Notes: generated by a model not told the origin, from the sequence alone. Positions 1-6,031 are shown, numbered from the stretch's first letter. The stretch: DNA of 7,261 nucleotides from Peptostreptococcaceae bacterium (GCA_013619035.1 JABXKX010000202.1:1-7261); one strand, 5' to 3'. Made by a program: numbers and translations.

Positions 1-50
1 GTAAAATCGATAATGATGTACGAATTGCAAGAGCGTATTTTGAGAATTAA
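1..50 (+). CDS. ribF: C-terminal tail of probable RibF (riboflavin kinase/FAD synthetase), partial
   Basis: Reading from base 3, the window opens with 15 codons (KIDNDVRIARAYFEN) and a TAA stop at 48-50. The pattern of an acidic residue, then D-V-x-x-A-x-x-Y-F, resembles the C-terminal helix of bacterial RibF, which makes FMN and FAD from riboflavin in the cytoplasm. In Firmicutes ribF commonly lies directly upstream of rpsO, as it would here. Only the tail is visible and no catalytic motif is inside the window, so the assignment rests on this short match plus gene order. It could be the tail of another gene. Confidence 0.5.
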   Translation, partial: KIDNDVRIARAYFEN

Positions 51-58
51 CATCGTAC

Positions 59-64
59 TATAAT
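59..64 (+). promoter_or_regulatory. Possible -10 box for rpsO
   Basis: A consensus TATAAT lies just after the ribF stop, about 120 bases before the rpsO start. No good -35 is at normal spacing: TTGAGA at 40-45 is only 13 bases away, and the TG of an extended -10 is missing (TAC instead). If real, it would produce an rpsO transcript that includes the whole folded leader. Read-through from upstream genes is equally possible. Confidence 0.35.
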
Positions 65-85
65 TTTATTTAAATGTTTACAAAC

Positions 86-165
86 ATACGTAGGTATGGT
101 AGACTTTAAACGACCATTTGCTAAGACTCTCGAATCACCGACGTTGTTCCTGGCTTATGGCGTAT
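86..165 (+). promoter_or_regulatory. Structured rpsO leader, probable S15 autoregulatory three-way junction
   Basis: The 133 bases between ribF and rpsO can fold into a three-way junction. P1 pairs ATACG (86-90) with CGTAT (161-165). P2 pairs ATGGT (96-100) with ACCAT (113-117). P3 pairs CTAAG (121-125) with CTTA (154-157) and continues through a one-base bulge to G159. An inner helix GAAT (132-135)/GTTC (146-149) sits in P3. P1 closes 7 bases before the Shine-Dalgarno sequence, so stabilising the junction could affect ribosome access. It is known that S15 binds a three-way junction in its rRNA site and represses its own mRNA, and that Bacillus-type rpsO leaders use such a junction. That this is one of them is inferred from position and the hand-drawn fold. 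No covariation was tested. Confidence 0.55.
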
Positions 166-172
166 ACATTAT

Positions 173-179
173 GGAGGTG
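173..179 (+). promoter_or_regulatory. Shine-Dalgarno sequence fixing the rpsO start
   Basis: GGAGGTG lies 4 bases before the ATG at 184. This marks that ATG as the start. An in-frame TTG at 118 would add 22 residues that S15 proteins lack and would run through the folded leader. Confidence 0.9.
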
Positions 180-183
180 TAGT

Positions 184-450
184 ATGATTACTAAAGAAAA
201 GAAATTAGAAATTATTGAAGAGTACAAGACTAAAGAAGGCGACACTGGTTCTGCACAAGTGCAAATTGCGTTATTAACTTACAAAATTAATGACTTAAAT
301 GAGCATTTAAAAGTTCACAAAAAAGATCACCACTCTAGACTAGGTCTATTAAAGATGGTTGGTCAAAGAAAGAACTTATCTAGATTCTTACAGGCTAAAG
401 ATATCGAAGAGTACAGAATCTTAATCGCTAAACTTGGATTAAGAAGATAA
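184..450 (+). CDS. rpsO: Small ribosomal subunit protein S15
   Basis: This gene encodes S15, an early-binding 30S protein that contacts the three-way junction of the central 16S rRNA domain and helps form bridges to the 50S subunit. The protein has 88 residues, the normal family length. It shows the family hallmarks D20-T-G-S-A-Q-V-Q, the long helix with H41, the loop D48-H-H-S-R and the segment L55-L-K-M-V-G-Q-R-K. The start at 184 is chosen because it follows GGAGGTG and gives the standard N-terminus ([11 protein letters not shown]). The gene is preceded by a structured leader that probably mediates feedback by S15 itself, and it is closed by a strong terminator 5 bases after the stop. The following pnp is the usual neighbour in most bacteria. 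Nothing about the protein is unusual. Confidence 0.98.
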   Translation: MITKEKKLEIIEEYKTKEGDTGSAQVQIALLTYKINDLNEHLKVHKKDHHSRLGLLKMVGQRKNLSRFLQAKDIEEYRILIAKLGLRR

Positions 451-455
451 TTACT

Positions 456-477
456 AAGAGCGCACTGCGCTCTTTTT
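456..477 (+). terminator. Intrinsic terminator of rpsO
   Basis: An 8-bp GC-rich stem, A-AGAGCGC (456-463) with GCGCTCT-T (467-474), has a 3-base loop ACT and runs into a T tract (473-477). It lies 5 bases after the rpsO stop and separates rpsO from pnp, although partial read-through into pnp is possible. Confidence 0.9.
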
Positions 478-486
478 CTGTTTTAA

Positions 487-507
487 AAATACCTACATAG
501 GGTATTT
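487..507 (+). repeat. 7-bp inverted repeat upstream of the pnp promoter region
   Basis: AAATACC (487-493) is the exact reverse complement of GGTATTT (501-507), with the 7-base spacer TACATAG. It lies just past the rpsO terminator in very AT-rich DNA and is not followed by a clean T run. It could be a weak second hairpin, a protein-binding site, or chance in low-complexity sequence. Confidence 0.5.
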
Positions 508-523
508 ATTTAAAAATATATTA

Positions 524-552
524 TTTTTAATAACCTACTAGTATGCTATACT
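524..552 (+). promoter_or_regulatory. Candidate pnp promoter (extended -10)
   Basis: TGCTATACT at 544-552 is a good extended -10 (TGn followed by TATACT). At 17-base spacing the -35 position is only TTTTTA (524-529), which extended -10 promoters tolerate. Transcription would begin near 559 and give a leader of about 150 nt. The -10 falls entirely inside the palindrome at 534-558. A TATAAT at 677-682 is a weaker alternative without a -35. Confidence 0.5.
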
Positions 553-558
553 AGTAGG
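534..558. repeat. Perfect 11-bp palindrome over the pnp -10 element
   Basis: CCTACTAGTAT (534-544) and ATACTAGTAGG (548-558) are perfect reverse complements around the 3-base centre GCT. There is no T tract afterwards (the next bases are AGTGATTAGG), so it does not look like a terminator. Because it covers the candidate -10, it would suit an operator for a dimeric repressor. In read-through RNA from rpsO it would form a stable hairpin, as RNase III-type processing sites do. The function is inferred and the symmetry is directly visible. Confidence 0.8.
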
Positions 559-710
559 AGTGATTAGGATTTATTTATACAATCTCACATAAGTGAGACC
601 TACTTATTGTAAATAACGTTTATCATAAACATTGATGAATATTGTTTAGAGTAAGTAGGATAAATTCTAATCCGAGTATAATTGGAGAGAAAAGCTCTCA
701 AGGAGGATTT
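559..710 (+). promoter_or_regulatory. Long structured pnp leader
   Basis: This non-coding leader holds several pairings. A bulged outer stem joins TTATTT (571-576) and ACAAT (579-583) to ATTGT (606-610) and AAATAA (611-616). Within it, CTCAC (584-588) pairs with GTGAG (593-597) over the loop ATAA. GTTTA (618-622) can pair with TAAAC (626-630). CCTACTT (599-605), single-stranded inside the outer stem, is exactly complementary to AAGTAGG (653-659), so a pseudoknot is possible. A final hairpin, GAGAG (685-689)/CTCTC (695-699), abuts the Shine-Dalgarno sequence. PNPase of E. coli is known to regulate its own mRNA through a leader hairpin cut by RNase III. An analogous role here is inference. I recognise no named riboswitch. 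Confidence 0.5.
701..706 (+). promoter_or_regulatory. Shine-Dalgarno sequence fixing the pnp start
   Basis: A consensus AGGAGG lies 4 bases before the ATG at 711 and directly after the hairpin at 685-699. It decides the start: an in-frame TTG at 642 has no such site and would add 23 residues absent from PNPases. Confidence 0.92.
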
Positions 711-2837
711 ATGAAAAGAAATGTAAGAGTATTTGAAACAACTCTTGGTGGAAGACCATTCAAAGCTGAATTTGGTCGTGTAGCAAACCTAGCAAGTGGT
801 TCTGCTTTTGTTAGTTTTGGTGACACAGTAATTTTAGCAACAGCTACTGCATCAAGTACACCTAGAGAAGGAATTGATTTCTTCCCATTAAGTGTAGATT
901 ATGAAGAAAGAATGTATTCAGTTGGTAAAATACCAGGTGGATTTATTAAAAGAGAAGGCCGTCCATCTGAAAAAGCAATCTTAAACTGTAGATTAATCGA
1001 TAGACCTATGCGTCCTATGTTCCCTAAAGGATTCTTTAATGAAGTACAATTAATTTGTGCTGTTATGTCAGTTGAAAAAGACTGTGCACCTGAGTCGTTT
1101 GCAATTACTGCTGCATCAATTGCGATTGCTGTATCTGATATTCCATTTGAATCAACAGTTGCTGGTGTAGTTGTAGGATTAGTTGATGGCGAATATGTTA
1201 TTAACCCAACAGTTGAACAAGCTGCAAAGTCATCTTTAAACTTAACAGTTGCTGGTACTTCAGAAGCAATCGTTATGGTTGAAGCTGGTGCTGATATTTT
1301 AACAGAGAAACAAATTCTTGATGGTATCATGTTTGCTCATGTTGCAATCAAAGAATTAGTTACTTTTATTGACGGTATTAAAGCTGAAATCGGAAAAGAA
1401 AAACAAGCTGTTCCAACTCTTACTGTTAATGAAGAATTAAAAGATAAAGTATATGCTTTTGCTTACGACAAAATGAACGCAGCTGTTCGTTTACATGGTA
1501 AAAAAGAGAGAGCATATGCTTGTGATGCTATAAAAGCTGAATTAATGGCTGAGTTTGCAGAAGAATATCCAAGTGACGGTAAAGCAATTGCTGGTTTCTA
1601 CAAGAAAATTGAAAAAGAAACAGTTAGAAAATTAATCATCAATGAAAAAGTTAGACCAGACGGTAGAGCTTATGACGAAATAAGAGGAATTGATTGTGAA
1701 ACAACAATTCTACCTAGAGTTCATGGATCTGCTTTATTCTCAAGAGGATTAACTCAAGCATTATCAATCACTTCTTTAGGTGCTTTATCTGAAGCTCAAA
1801 GAATTGATGGATTAGATGATGAGAAATCTAAAAGATATATGCATCATTATAACTTCCCACCTTATTCAGTTGGTGAAACTGGATTCATGAGAGGACCAAA
1901 CAGAAGAGCAATTGGTCACGGTGCATTAGGTGAGAGAGCATTAGTTCCTGTATTACCATCAGAAGAGGATTTCCCATACGCTATTAGAGTTGTATCAGAA
2001 GTTGTTACTTGTAACGGTTCTTCATCTCAAGCAAGTATTTGTGGTTCTTCAATGTCATTAATGGACGCTGGTGTTCCAATTAAAGCACCTGTAGCTGGTA
2101 TTGCAATGGGTATGATTCAAATGGATGATCAAATTGCTATTTTAAGTGATATTCAAGGATTAGAAGACTTCATGGGTGACATGGACTTTAAAGCAGCTGG
2201 TACTGTTGATGGTATTACTGCAATTCAAATGGATATAAAGATTGATGGATTAAGTAAAGAACTTTTAGAGACTGCTCTTGAGCAAGCTAGAATAGGTAGA
2301 TTACACATCCTTGCTGAAATGGATAAAGAAATCTCTGAAGCTAGAGATGAAATGTCTCCATATGCTCCAAGAGTATTTAGTTTACAAATTCACCCTGATA
2401 AAATCAGAGACGTAATAGGACCGGGTGGTAAAGTTATCACTAAGATTACGACTGAGTGTGATGTCAAAATGGAAATTACTGATGATGGTTTAGTATTAAT
2501 TACTGCCAACGATGGTAAAGGTGGCGAAGATGCTAAGAGACGTGTTGAAGCAATTGTAAAAGATATCGAAGTTGGAGAAATCTATACGGGTAAAATTGTA
2601 CGTCTTATGAAATTCGGTGCTTTCATTGAATTACTTCCAGGTAAAGACGGTATGTGTCATATTTCTCAATTAGACCTTAAGAGAATTGAAAACATTGAAG
2701 ATCATTTCAAAGTTGGCGATCAATTAACGGTTAAAGTTACGGAAATTGACAAACAAGGAAGAGTTAATCTTTCTAGAAAAGTATTATTAAAAGAAGCTGA
2801 AAAAGCTGCTGAGAAAACTGAAAGTACGGAAGCGTAA
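711..2837 (+). CDS. pnp: Polynucleotide phosphorylase (polyribonucleotide nucleotidyltransferase)
   Basis: PNPase degrades RNA 3' to 5' using phosphate, releasing nucleoside diphosphates. It is a cytoplasmic trimer and a main mRNA-turnover enzyme. The protein has 708 residues, the usual length. The order is RNase PH domain 1 (about 1-140, with GKIPGGFIKREGRPSE and LIDRPMRPMF), a helical linker, RNase PH domain 2 (about 310-540), a KH domain with the GPGG loop at 570-573, and an S1 domain (about 621-690, ending with EIDKQGRVNLSRK). The phosphate-site serines S437-S439 lie in CNGSSSQAS, and the metal/catalytic acids D486 and D492 lie in LEDFMGDMDFK, in register with the E. coli numbering. The sequence is closest in style to the Bacillus PnpA type. 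It has its own leader and promoter candidate after the rpsO terminator, and a small membrane-protein gene follows at once. No lesion is seen. Confidence 0.98.
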   Translation: MKRNVRVFETTLGGRPFKAEFGRVANLASGSAFVSFGDTVILATATASSTPREGIDFFPLSVDYEERMYSVGKIPGGFIKREGRPSEKAILNCRLIDRPMRPMFPKGFFNEVQLICAVMSVEKDCAPESFAITAASIAIAVSDIPFESTVAGVVVGLVDGEYVINPTVEQAAKSSLNLTVAGTSEAIVMVEAGADILTEKQILDGIMFAHVAIKELVTFIDGIKAEIGKEKQAVPTLTVNEELKDKVYAFAYDKMNAAVRLHGKKERAYACDAIKAELMAEFAEEYPSDGKAIAGFYKKIEKETVRKLIINEKVRPDGRAYDEIRGIDCETTILPRVHGSALFSRGLTQALSITSLGALSEAQRIDGLDDEKSKRYMHHYNFPPYSVGETGFMRGPNRRAIGHGALGERALVPVLPSEEDFPYAIRVVSEVVTCNGSSSQASICGSSMSLMDAGVPIKAPVAGIAMGMIQMDDQIAILSDIQGLEDFMGDMDFKAAGTVDGITAIQMDIKIDGLSKELLETALEQARIGRLHILAEMDKEISEARDEMSPYAPRVFSLQIHPDKIRDVIGPGGKVITKITTECDVKMEITDDGLVLITANDGKGGEDAKRRVEAIVKDIEVGEIYTGKIVRLMKFGAFIELLPGKDGMCHISQLDLKRIENIEDHFKVGDQLTVKVTEIDKQGRVNLSRKVLLKEAEKAAEKTESTEA

Positions 2838-2845
2838 GGTGACCT

Positions 2846-3040
2846 ATGAGCAAAATAGTAGATTTTAATAAAGCAAAAAGAGATGCCGAACTTAAGAAAT
2901 TAAGTGAATCGTCTAGAAAGGCTAAAAATCAACGTTTAGCGCAAAAACGTAAACGTTATGATCTTGGTAAAAAATTAAAACCAATTCATTTCTATCTTGC
3001 TATTATTGTTGTTCTAACGATATACTTTTTGATAAAATAG
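2846..3040 (+). CDS. Small basic tail-anchored membrane protein of unknown function
   Basis: I do not recognise this 64-residue protein. Residues 1-45 are hydrophilic and strongly basic (17 Lys/Arg against 5 Asp/Glu), probably helical, with a KRKR patch at 34-37. Residues 47-63 form a single hydrophobic segment (IHFYLAIIVVLTIYFLI), followed by the final Lys. The positive-inside rule predicts a cytoplasmic N-terminus and a C-terminal membrane anchor. The Shine-Dalgarno AGGTGA (2837-2842) overlaps the pnp stop codon and lies 3 bases before the ATG, so the gene is translated from the pnp transcript, and a strong terminator begins immediately after its TAG stop. The composition and sound ribosome binding site argue for a real gene. 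A role near RNA or PNPase at the membrane is only a guess from context and charge. Confidence 0.8.
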   Translation: MSKIVDFNKAKRDAELKKLSESSRKAKNQRLAQKRKRYDLGKKLKPIHFYLAIIVVLTIYFLIK

Positions 3041-3068
3041 ATACAACCCTTCGGGGTTGTATTTTTTT
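3041..3068 (+). terminator. Intrinsic terminator of the pnp unit (UUCG tetraloop)
   Basis: A 9-bp perfect stem, ATACAACCC (3041-3049) with GGGTTGTAT (3054-3062), is capped by the very stable C(TTCG)G tetraloop and followed by a T run to 3068. It begins at the first base after the stop of the small membrane-protein gene. Confidence 0.95.
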
Positions 3069-3089
3069 CTTTTTCTTTTATAGACTTTC

Positions 3090-3098
3090 TGTTATAAT
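3090..3098 (+). promoter_or_regulatory. Extended -10 promoter of the M16 peptidase-dut-dapG unit
   Basis: TGTTATAAT is a perfect extended -10. The -35 position at 17-base spacing is only a T-rich TTTTTC (3070-3075). Being placed between a strong terminator and the next gene supports it. Transcription would start near 3105, leaving a leader of under 30 bases with the ribosome binding site AAGGAAG at 3119-3125. Confidence 0.65.
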
Positions 3099-3131
3099 GA
3101 AATATCTAAAATAAAATAAAGGAAGTAACGT

Positions 3132-4388
3132 ATGTATACGACGCACATTTTAAATAATGGTATCCGAGTGATACTTTCAAAACTAGACGCTTACAGATCT
3201 ACTTCAATAGGCCTTTGGATTAAAACGGGATCTATTGATGAGACTGAAGCAAACAATGGCATTTCTCACTTTATAGAACATATGTTTTTTAAAGGCAGTT
3301 CCAAACGATCTGCTAGAGATATCGCCGAAGCATTTGACTCAATTGGAGGCGATTTAAACGCCTTTACATCAAAAGAGTGTACCTGTTTTCATGCTAAAGT
3401 ATTAGATAGACATGTGGATATTGCTATTGATATTATTGCAGATATGATTAATGATCCGCTAATGGATGCAGAAGATATCAAATTAGAAAAATCTGTTGTT
3501 CTAGATGAAATCATGATGGCTGAAGACACACCAGATGATGTCAGTTATGATTTGATCTCAAAAGTGATCTATCATGAAGGCACCTTGTCTAAACCGATTC
3601 TTGGCACCAAAGAAACTCTTGAATCAGTTGATCAACAAACTATACAAAAACATCTCGATGATTATTATACAACCGACAACCTTGTTATTTCAATTGCAGG
3701 AAGTTTTGATAAAGTGGCAATCATTGAGCTATTAAATCAGCATTTTACAATGCCTGAAACACATCATAAAAATCATACGGTAAAAAACTATTTTCATAGT
3801 GATACAGCTTTTGTTTATAGAGATATAGAACAAGTACATTTGGAGATAGGTTATGAAGGCCTACCAGATTCAAGTAATCAGATTTTTAATCTTGCAGCGC
3901 TGAATAATATTTTAGGTGCAAGTGTGAGTTCGAGATTATTCCAAAACATCAGAGAATCTAAAGGCTTAACCTATTCCATCAACAGCTATTTAACTCAATA
4001 TGAGGATAACGGACTCTTCTCTATATACGCTAGTATGCAAGTCTCAAATTTAAAACTTGTTTGTGAGTTAATTAAAATTGAATTAGACAAGTTATTAAAA
4101 AATGGTATAGAAGAAAAGGAGTTCTTAAGAGTAAAAGAACAACTAAAAGGTAATTATATCTTGGATTTAGAAGGCACAGATAGTTATATGAATCTAATTG
4201 GTAAAGGTCATCTATTCAATAAAAAAATACGCACACCTGATGAAGTGGAAACTTCAATCAATAACATAAAAAAATCAGAAATAGAAGCATTAATGTTCAA
4301 AATTCTCTCATCTAAACCTTCTATAGCATTAGTTGGTAGAGTAGATCAAAAACTTTTGGATGTTTGTACTTCAATTATAGGAGGCTAA
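3132..4388 (+). CDS. ymxG: M16-family zinc peptidase (MlpA/YmxG-like)
   Basis: This is a metallopeptidase of the pitrilysin/mitochondrial processing peptidase family, probably cytoplasmic since no signal peptide is seen. The inverted zinc motif HxxEH is at H46-F-I-E49-H50, and the distal ligand E126 (in VVLDEIMMAEDTPDD) lies exactly 76 residues further on, as the family requires. All metal and catalytic residues are present, so it should be active. The second, non-catalytic half carries the typical segment SSRLFQNIRESKGLTYSI (266-283), with R274 and Y281 of the substrate-binding pair. At 418 residues it matches the roughly 410-residue single-domain-pair members. Its position downstream of pnp matches B. 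subtilis mlpA (ymxG), whose product has been linked to control of extracellular protease production. The physiological substrate is unknown. It heads a tight unit with dut one base downstream. Confidence 0.93.
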   Translation: MYTTHILNNGIRVILSKLDAYRSTSIGLWIKTGSIDETEANNGISHFIEHMFFKGSSKRSARDIAEAFDSIGGDLNAFTSKECTCFHAKVLDRHVDIAIDIIADMINDPLMDAEDIKLEKSVVLDEIMMAEDTPDDVSYDLISKVIYHEGTLSKPILGTKETLESVDQQTIQKHLDDYYTTDNLVISIAGSFDKVAIIELLNQHFTMPETHHKNHTVKNYFHSDTAFVYRDIEQVHLEIGYEGLPDSSNQIFNLAALNNILGASVSSRLFQNIRESKGLTYSINSYLTQYEDNGLFSIYASMQVSNLKLVCELIKIELDKLLKNGIEEKEFLRVKEQLKGNYILDLEGTDSYMNLIGKGHLFNKKIRTPDEVETSINNIKKSEIEALMFKILSSKPSIALVGRVDQKLLDVCTSIIGG

Positions 4389-4389
4389 C

Positions 4390-4827
4390 ATGAAAAAAGG
4401 CGTTAAAGTAATTAATAAATCAACTAATCCGTTACCAGCTTATGAAACCATTGGTTCTGCGGGAATGGATTTAAGAGCCAATTTAGAGACCCCGTTAATT
4501 ATCAAACCTATGGAACGAATTTTGGTGCCAACAGGTTTATTTCTTGAGATTCCATTAGGATTTGAAGGACAAGTGAGACCTAGAAGTGGTTTAGCTATAA
4601 AATATGGCTTATCTCTTATTAATTGTGTAGGAACTATAGATAGTGATTACCGTGGTGAAGTTAAAATACCTATGATAAATTTAGGTACAGAACCTTTTAC
4701 CATAGAGCATGGTGAAAGAATCGCACAATTGGTTCTGGCTAAACATGGTATTGTTGAATGGGAAGTTCAAGACACATTAAATGACACAGAGAGAGGAGTT
4801 GGTGGATTTGGATCCACTGGTAAATAA
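4390..4827 (+). CDS. dut: dUTP diphosphatase (dUTPase)
   Basis: The enzyme hydrolyses dUTP to dUMP and pyrophosphate, which keeps uracil out of DNA and feeds thymidylate synthesis. All five motifs of the trimeric dUTPase family are present in 145 residues: motif 1 AGMDLRA (24-30), motif 2 PRSGLA (64-69), motif 3 GTIDSDYRGE (81-90) with the catalytic D84, motif 4 GERIAQLV (108-115), and the glycine-rich C-terminal arm RGVGGFGSTG (135-144) that closes over the active site. Nothing essential is missing. The Shine-Dalgarno AGGAGG (4379-4384) lies within the last codons of the peptidase gene, and one base separates the two genes, so translation is probably coupled. A cellular rather than phage origin is favoured by the housekeeping context. 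Confidence 0.97.
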   Translation: MKKGVKVINKSTNPLPAYETIGSAGMDLRANLETPLIIKPMERILVPTGLFLEIPLGFEGQVRPRSGLAIKYGLSLINCVGTIDSDYRGEVKIPMINLGTEPFTIEHGERIAQLVLAKHGIVEWEVQDTLNDTERGVGGFGSTGK

Positions 4828-4828
4828 T

Positions 4829-6031
4829 ATGGGCATAGTTGTACAAAAATATGGCGGGACTTCTGTTAGAACTGAGTCTTCAAGAGAAATGATTATAGAA
4901 AACGTAAAAAAAATGATTGAAAAAGATAAACAAGTAGTTTTAGTTGTATCGGCAATTGGTAGACAAGGTGCACCTTATGCGACTGATACGCTTATCGATA
5001 TGGTTAATCAAGTCGGTGTTGAACCCAACAAAAGAGATATGGATATGTTAATCAGTTGTGGCGAAACAATCTCTTCCGTTATATTATCGAACACACTTAA
5101 ATCACATGGCATTGAAGCGGTTGCATTAACAGGTTTTCAAGCAGGCATTTTAACGACTTCAAATTTTGGTTCAGCTTCTATTGTCAATATTAATCCACAA
5201 AGAATCTTTCACTTCTTAGATCAAAAGAAAGTGGTTGTGGTTGCTGGTTTCCAAGGTATTGATTCTGAAGGTGATATTACAACACTAGGTCGTGGAGGAA
5301 GTGATACAACAGCAGCTGCATTAGGTGAAGCGTTAAATGCTGAGTTAATAGAAATTTATACCGATGTTGATGGTATTATGACTGCTGATCCAAGAGTGGT
5401 TGAAAAAGCAAATGTTCTTGAAAGTGTGACGTACGATGAAATCTATCAGATGGCTGTTTATGGTGCTAAAGTAGTTGATCATAATGCGGTTGCAATCGCA
5501 AGAAGGGCCCGTAAGCCACTAGTGATCAAAAATACTTTTTCTGCAGCAGAAGGCACGGTCATTGCTGATGAGCAACAATTAAAAGAGATGCTTAAAGAAA
5601 GCAAGAAATTAATCACAGCAATTACAAGTCATGATCATGTGGTACAAGTGAATATTGAAGTAGAACAAGGAGATCATAGTGAAGCACTTCTAAATGCTTT
5701 AGAAGATAACCGCATTGCAATGGATATGATCAACTTCTTTGAGAACAGAAAAATATTTACAATTGCACAGAGCAGACAAGATGATTTAACAAAAATATTG
5801 AATGACTTAAATCTACCATTTTCTTATTCAGAAGAATGTTCAAAATTAACTGTTGTAGGCTATAAGATTCATATTGTACCGGGTATCATTAAAAGAACTG
5901 TAATGGCTTTAACTAAAAGAGATATTGAAATATTACAATCAACGGATTCAAATACAACAATTTCTTTCCTAGTTAAAAAGGAACATACAAAGAGAGCTGT
6001 ACAAATCTTACATGAAGAATTTGAATTATAA
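4829..6031 (+). CDS. dapG: Aspartate kinase, DapG (aspartokinase I) type
   Basis: Aspartokinase phosphorylates L-aspartate with ATP, the first step toward diaminopimelate, lysine, threonine and methionine. The 400 residues show the N-terminal motif VVQKYGGTSV (4-13), the substrate/catalytic segments SCGETISS (77-84) and TTLGRGGSDT (151-160), and EIYTDVDGIMTADPRVV (175-191). Two regulatory ACT domains follow from about residue 262, with the second containing VPGIIKR and ILQSTDSNTTISFLV. Overall similarity, down to the ending LHEEFEL, is to B. subtilis DapG, the diaminopimelate-inhibited isozyme. Inhibition by DAP here is inferred. The ATG at 4829 is chosen because homologues start there. It lies one base after the dut stop but lacks a clear ribosome binding site, which suggests coupling. 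In-frame starts at 4781 (ATG) and 4808 (TTG, with GAGAGGAG upstream) would add 16 or 7 residues. Confidence 0.95.
   Translation: MGIVVQKYGGTSVRTESSREMIIENVKKMIEKDKQVVLVVSAIGRQGAPYATDTLIDMVNQVGVEPNKRDMDMLISCGETISSVILSNTLKSHGIEAVALTGFQAGILTTSNFGSASIVNINPQRIFHFLDQKKVVVVAGFQGIDSEGDITTLGRGGSDTTAAALGEALNAELIEIYTDVDGIMTADPRVVEKANVLESVTYDEIYQMAVYGAKVVDHNAVAIARRARKPLVIKNTFSAAEGTVIADEQQLKEMLKESKKLITAITSHDHVVQVNIEVEQGDHSEALLNALEDNRIAMDMINFFENRKIFTIAQSRQDDLTKILNDLNLPFSYSEECSKLTVVGYKIHIVPGIIKRTVMALTKRDIEILQSTDSNTTISFLVKKEHTKRAVQILHEEFEL

Noticed and set aside
74..87. ATGTT-TACA-AACAT hairpin before the rpsO leader
   Set aside because: It is short and A/T-rich with no T tract, and its right arm overlaps the more plausible leader helix P1. 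Probably chance.
118..183. N-terminal extension of rpsO from an in-frame TTG at 118
   Set aside because: The extra 22 residues are foreign to S15, run through the folded leader, and the strong GGAGGTG points to ATG 184.
534..558. Second terminator after rpsO
   Set aside because: The stem is perfect but no T tract follows, and a convincing terminator is already at 456-477.
677..682. TATAAT as the main pnp promoter
   Set aside because: It has neither a -35 at normal distance nor the extended TG, in AT-rich sequence where such hexamers arise often. Kept only as a weak alternative.
642..710. N-terminal extension of pnp from an in-frame TTG at 642
   Set aside because: There is no ribosome site before it, the added residues do not resemble PNPase, and AGGAGG at 701-706 marks ATG 711. 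The stretch also holds leader pairings and a hairpin.
899..1330. 143-codon open frame on the minus strand inside pnp
   Set aside because: It is the antisense shadow of the well-conserved first PNPase domain, with composition explained by the sense codons and no ribosome site.
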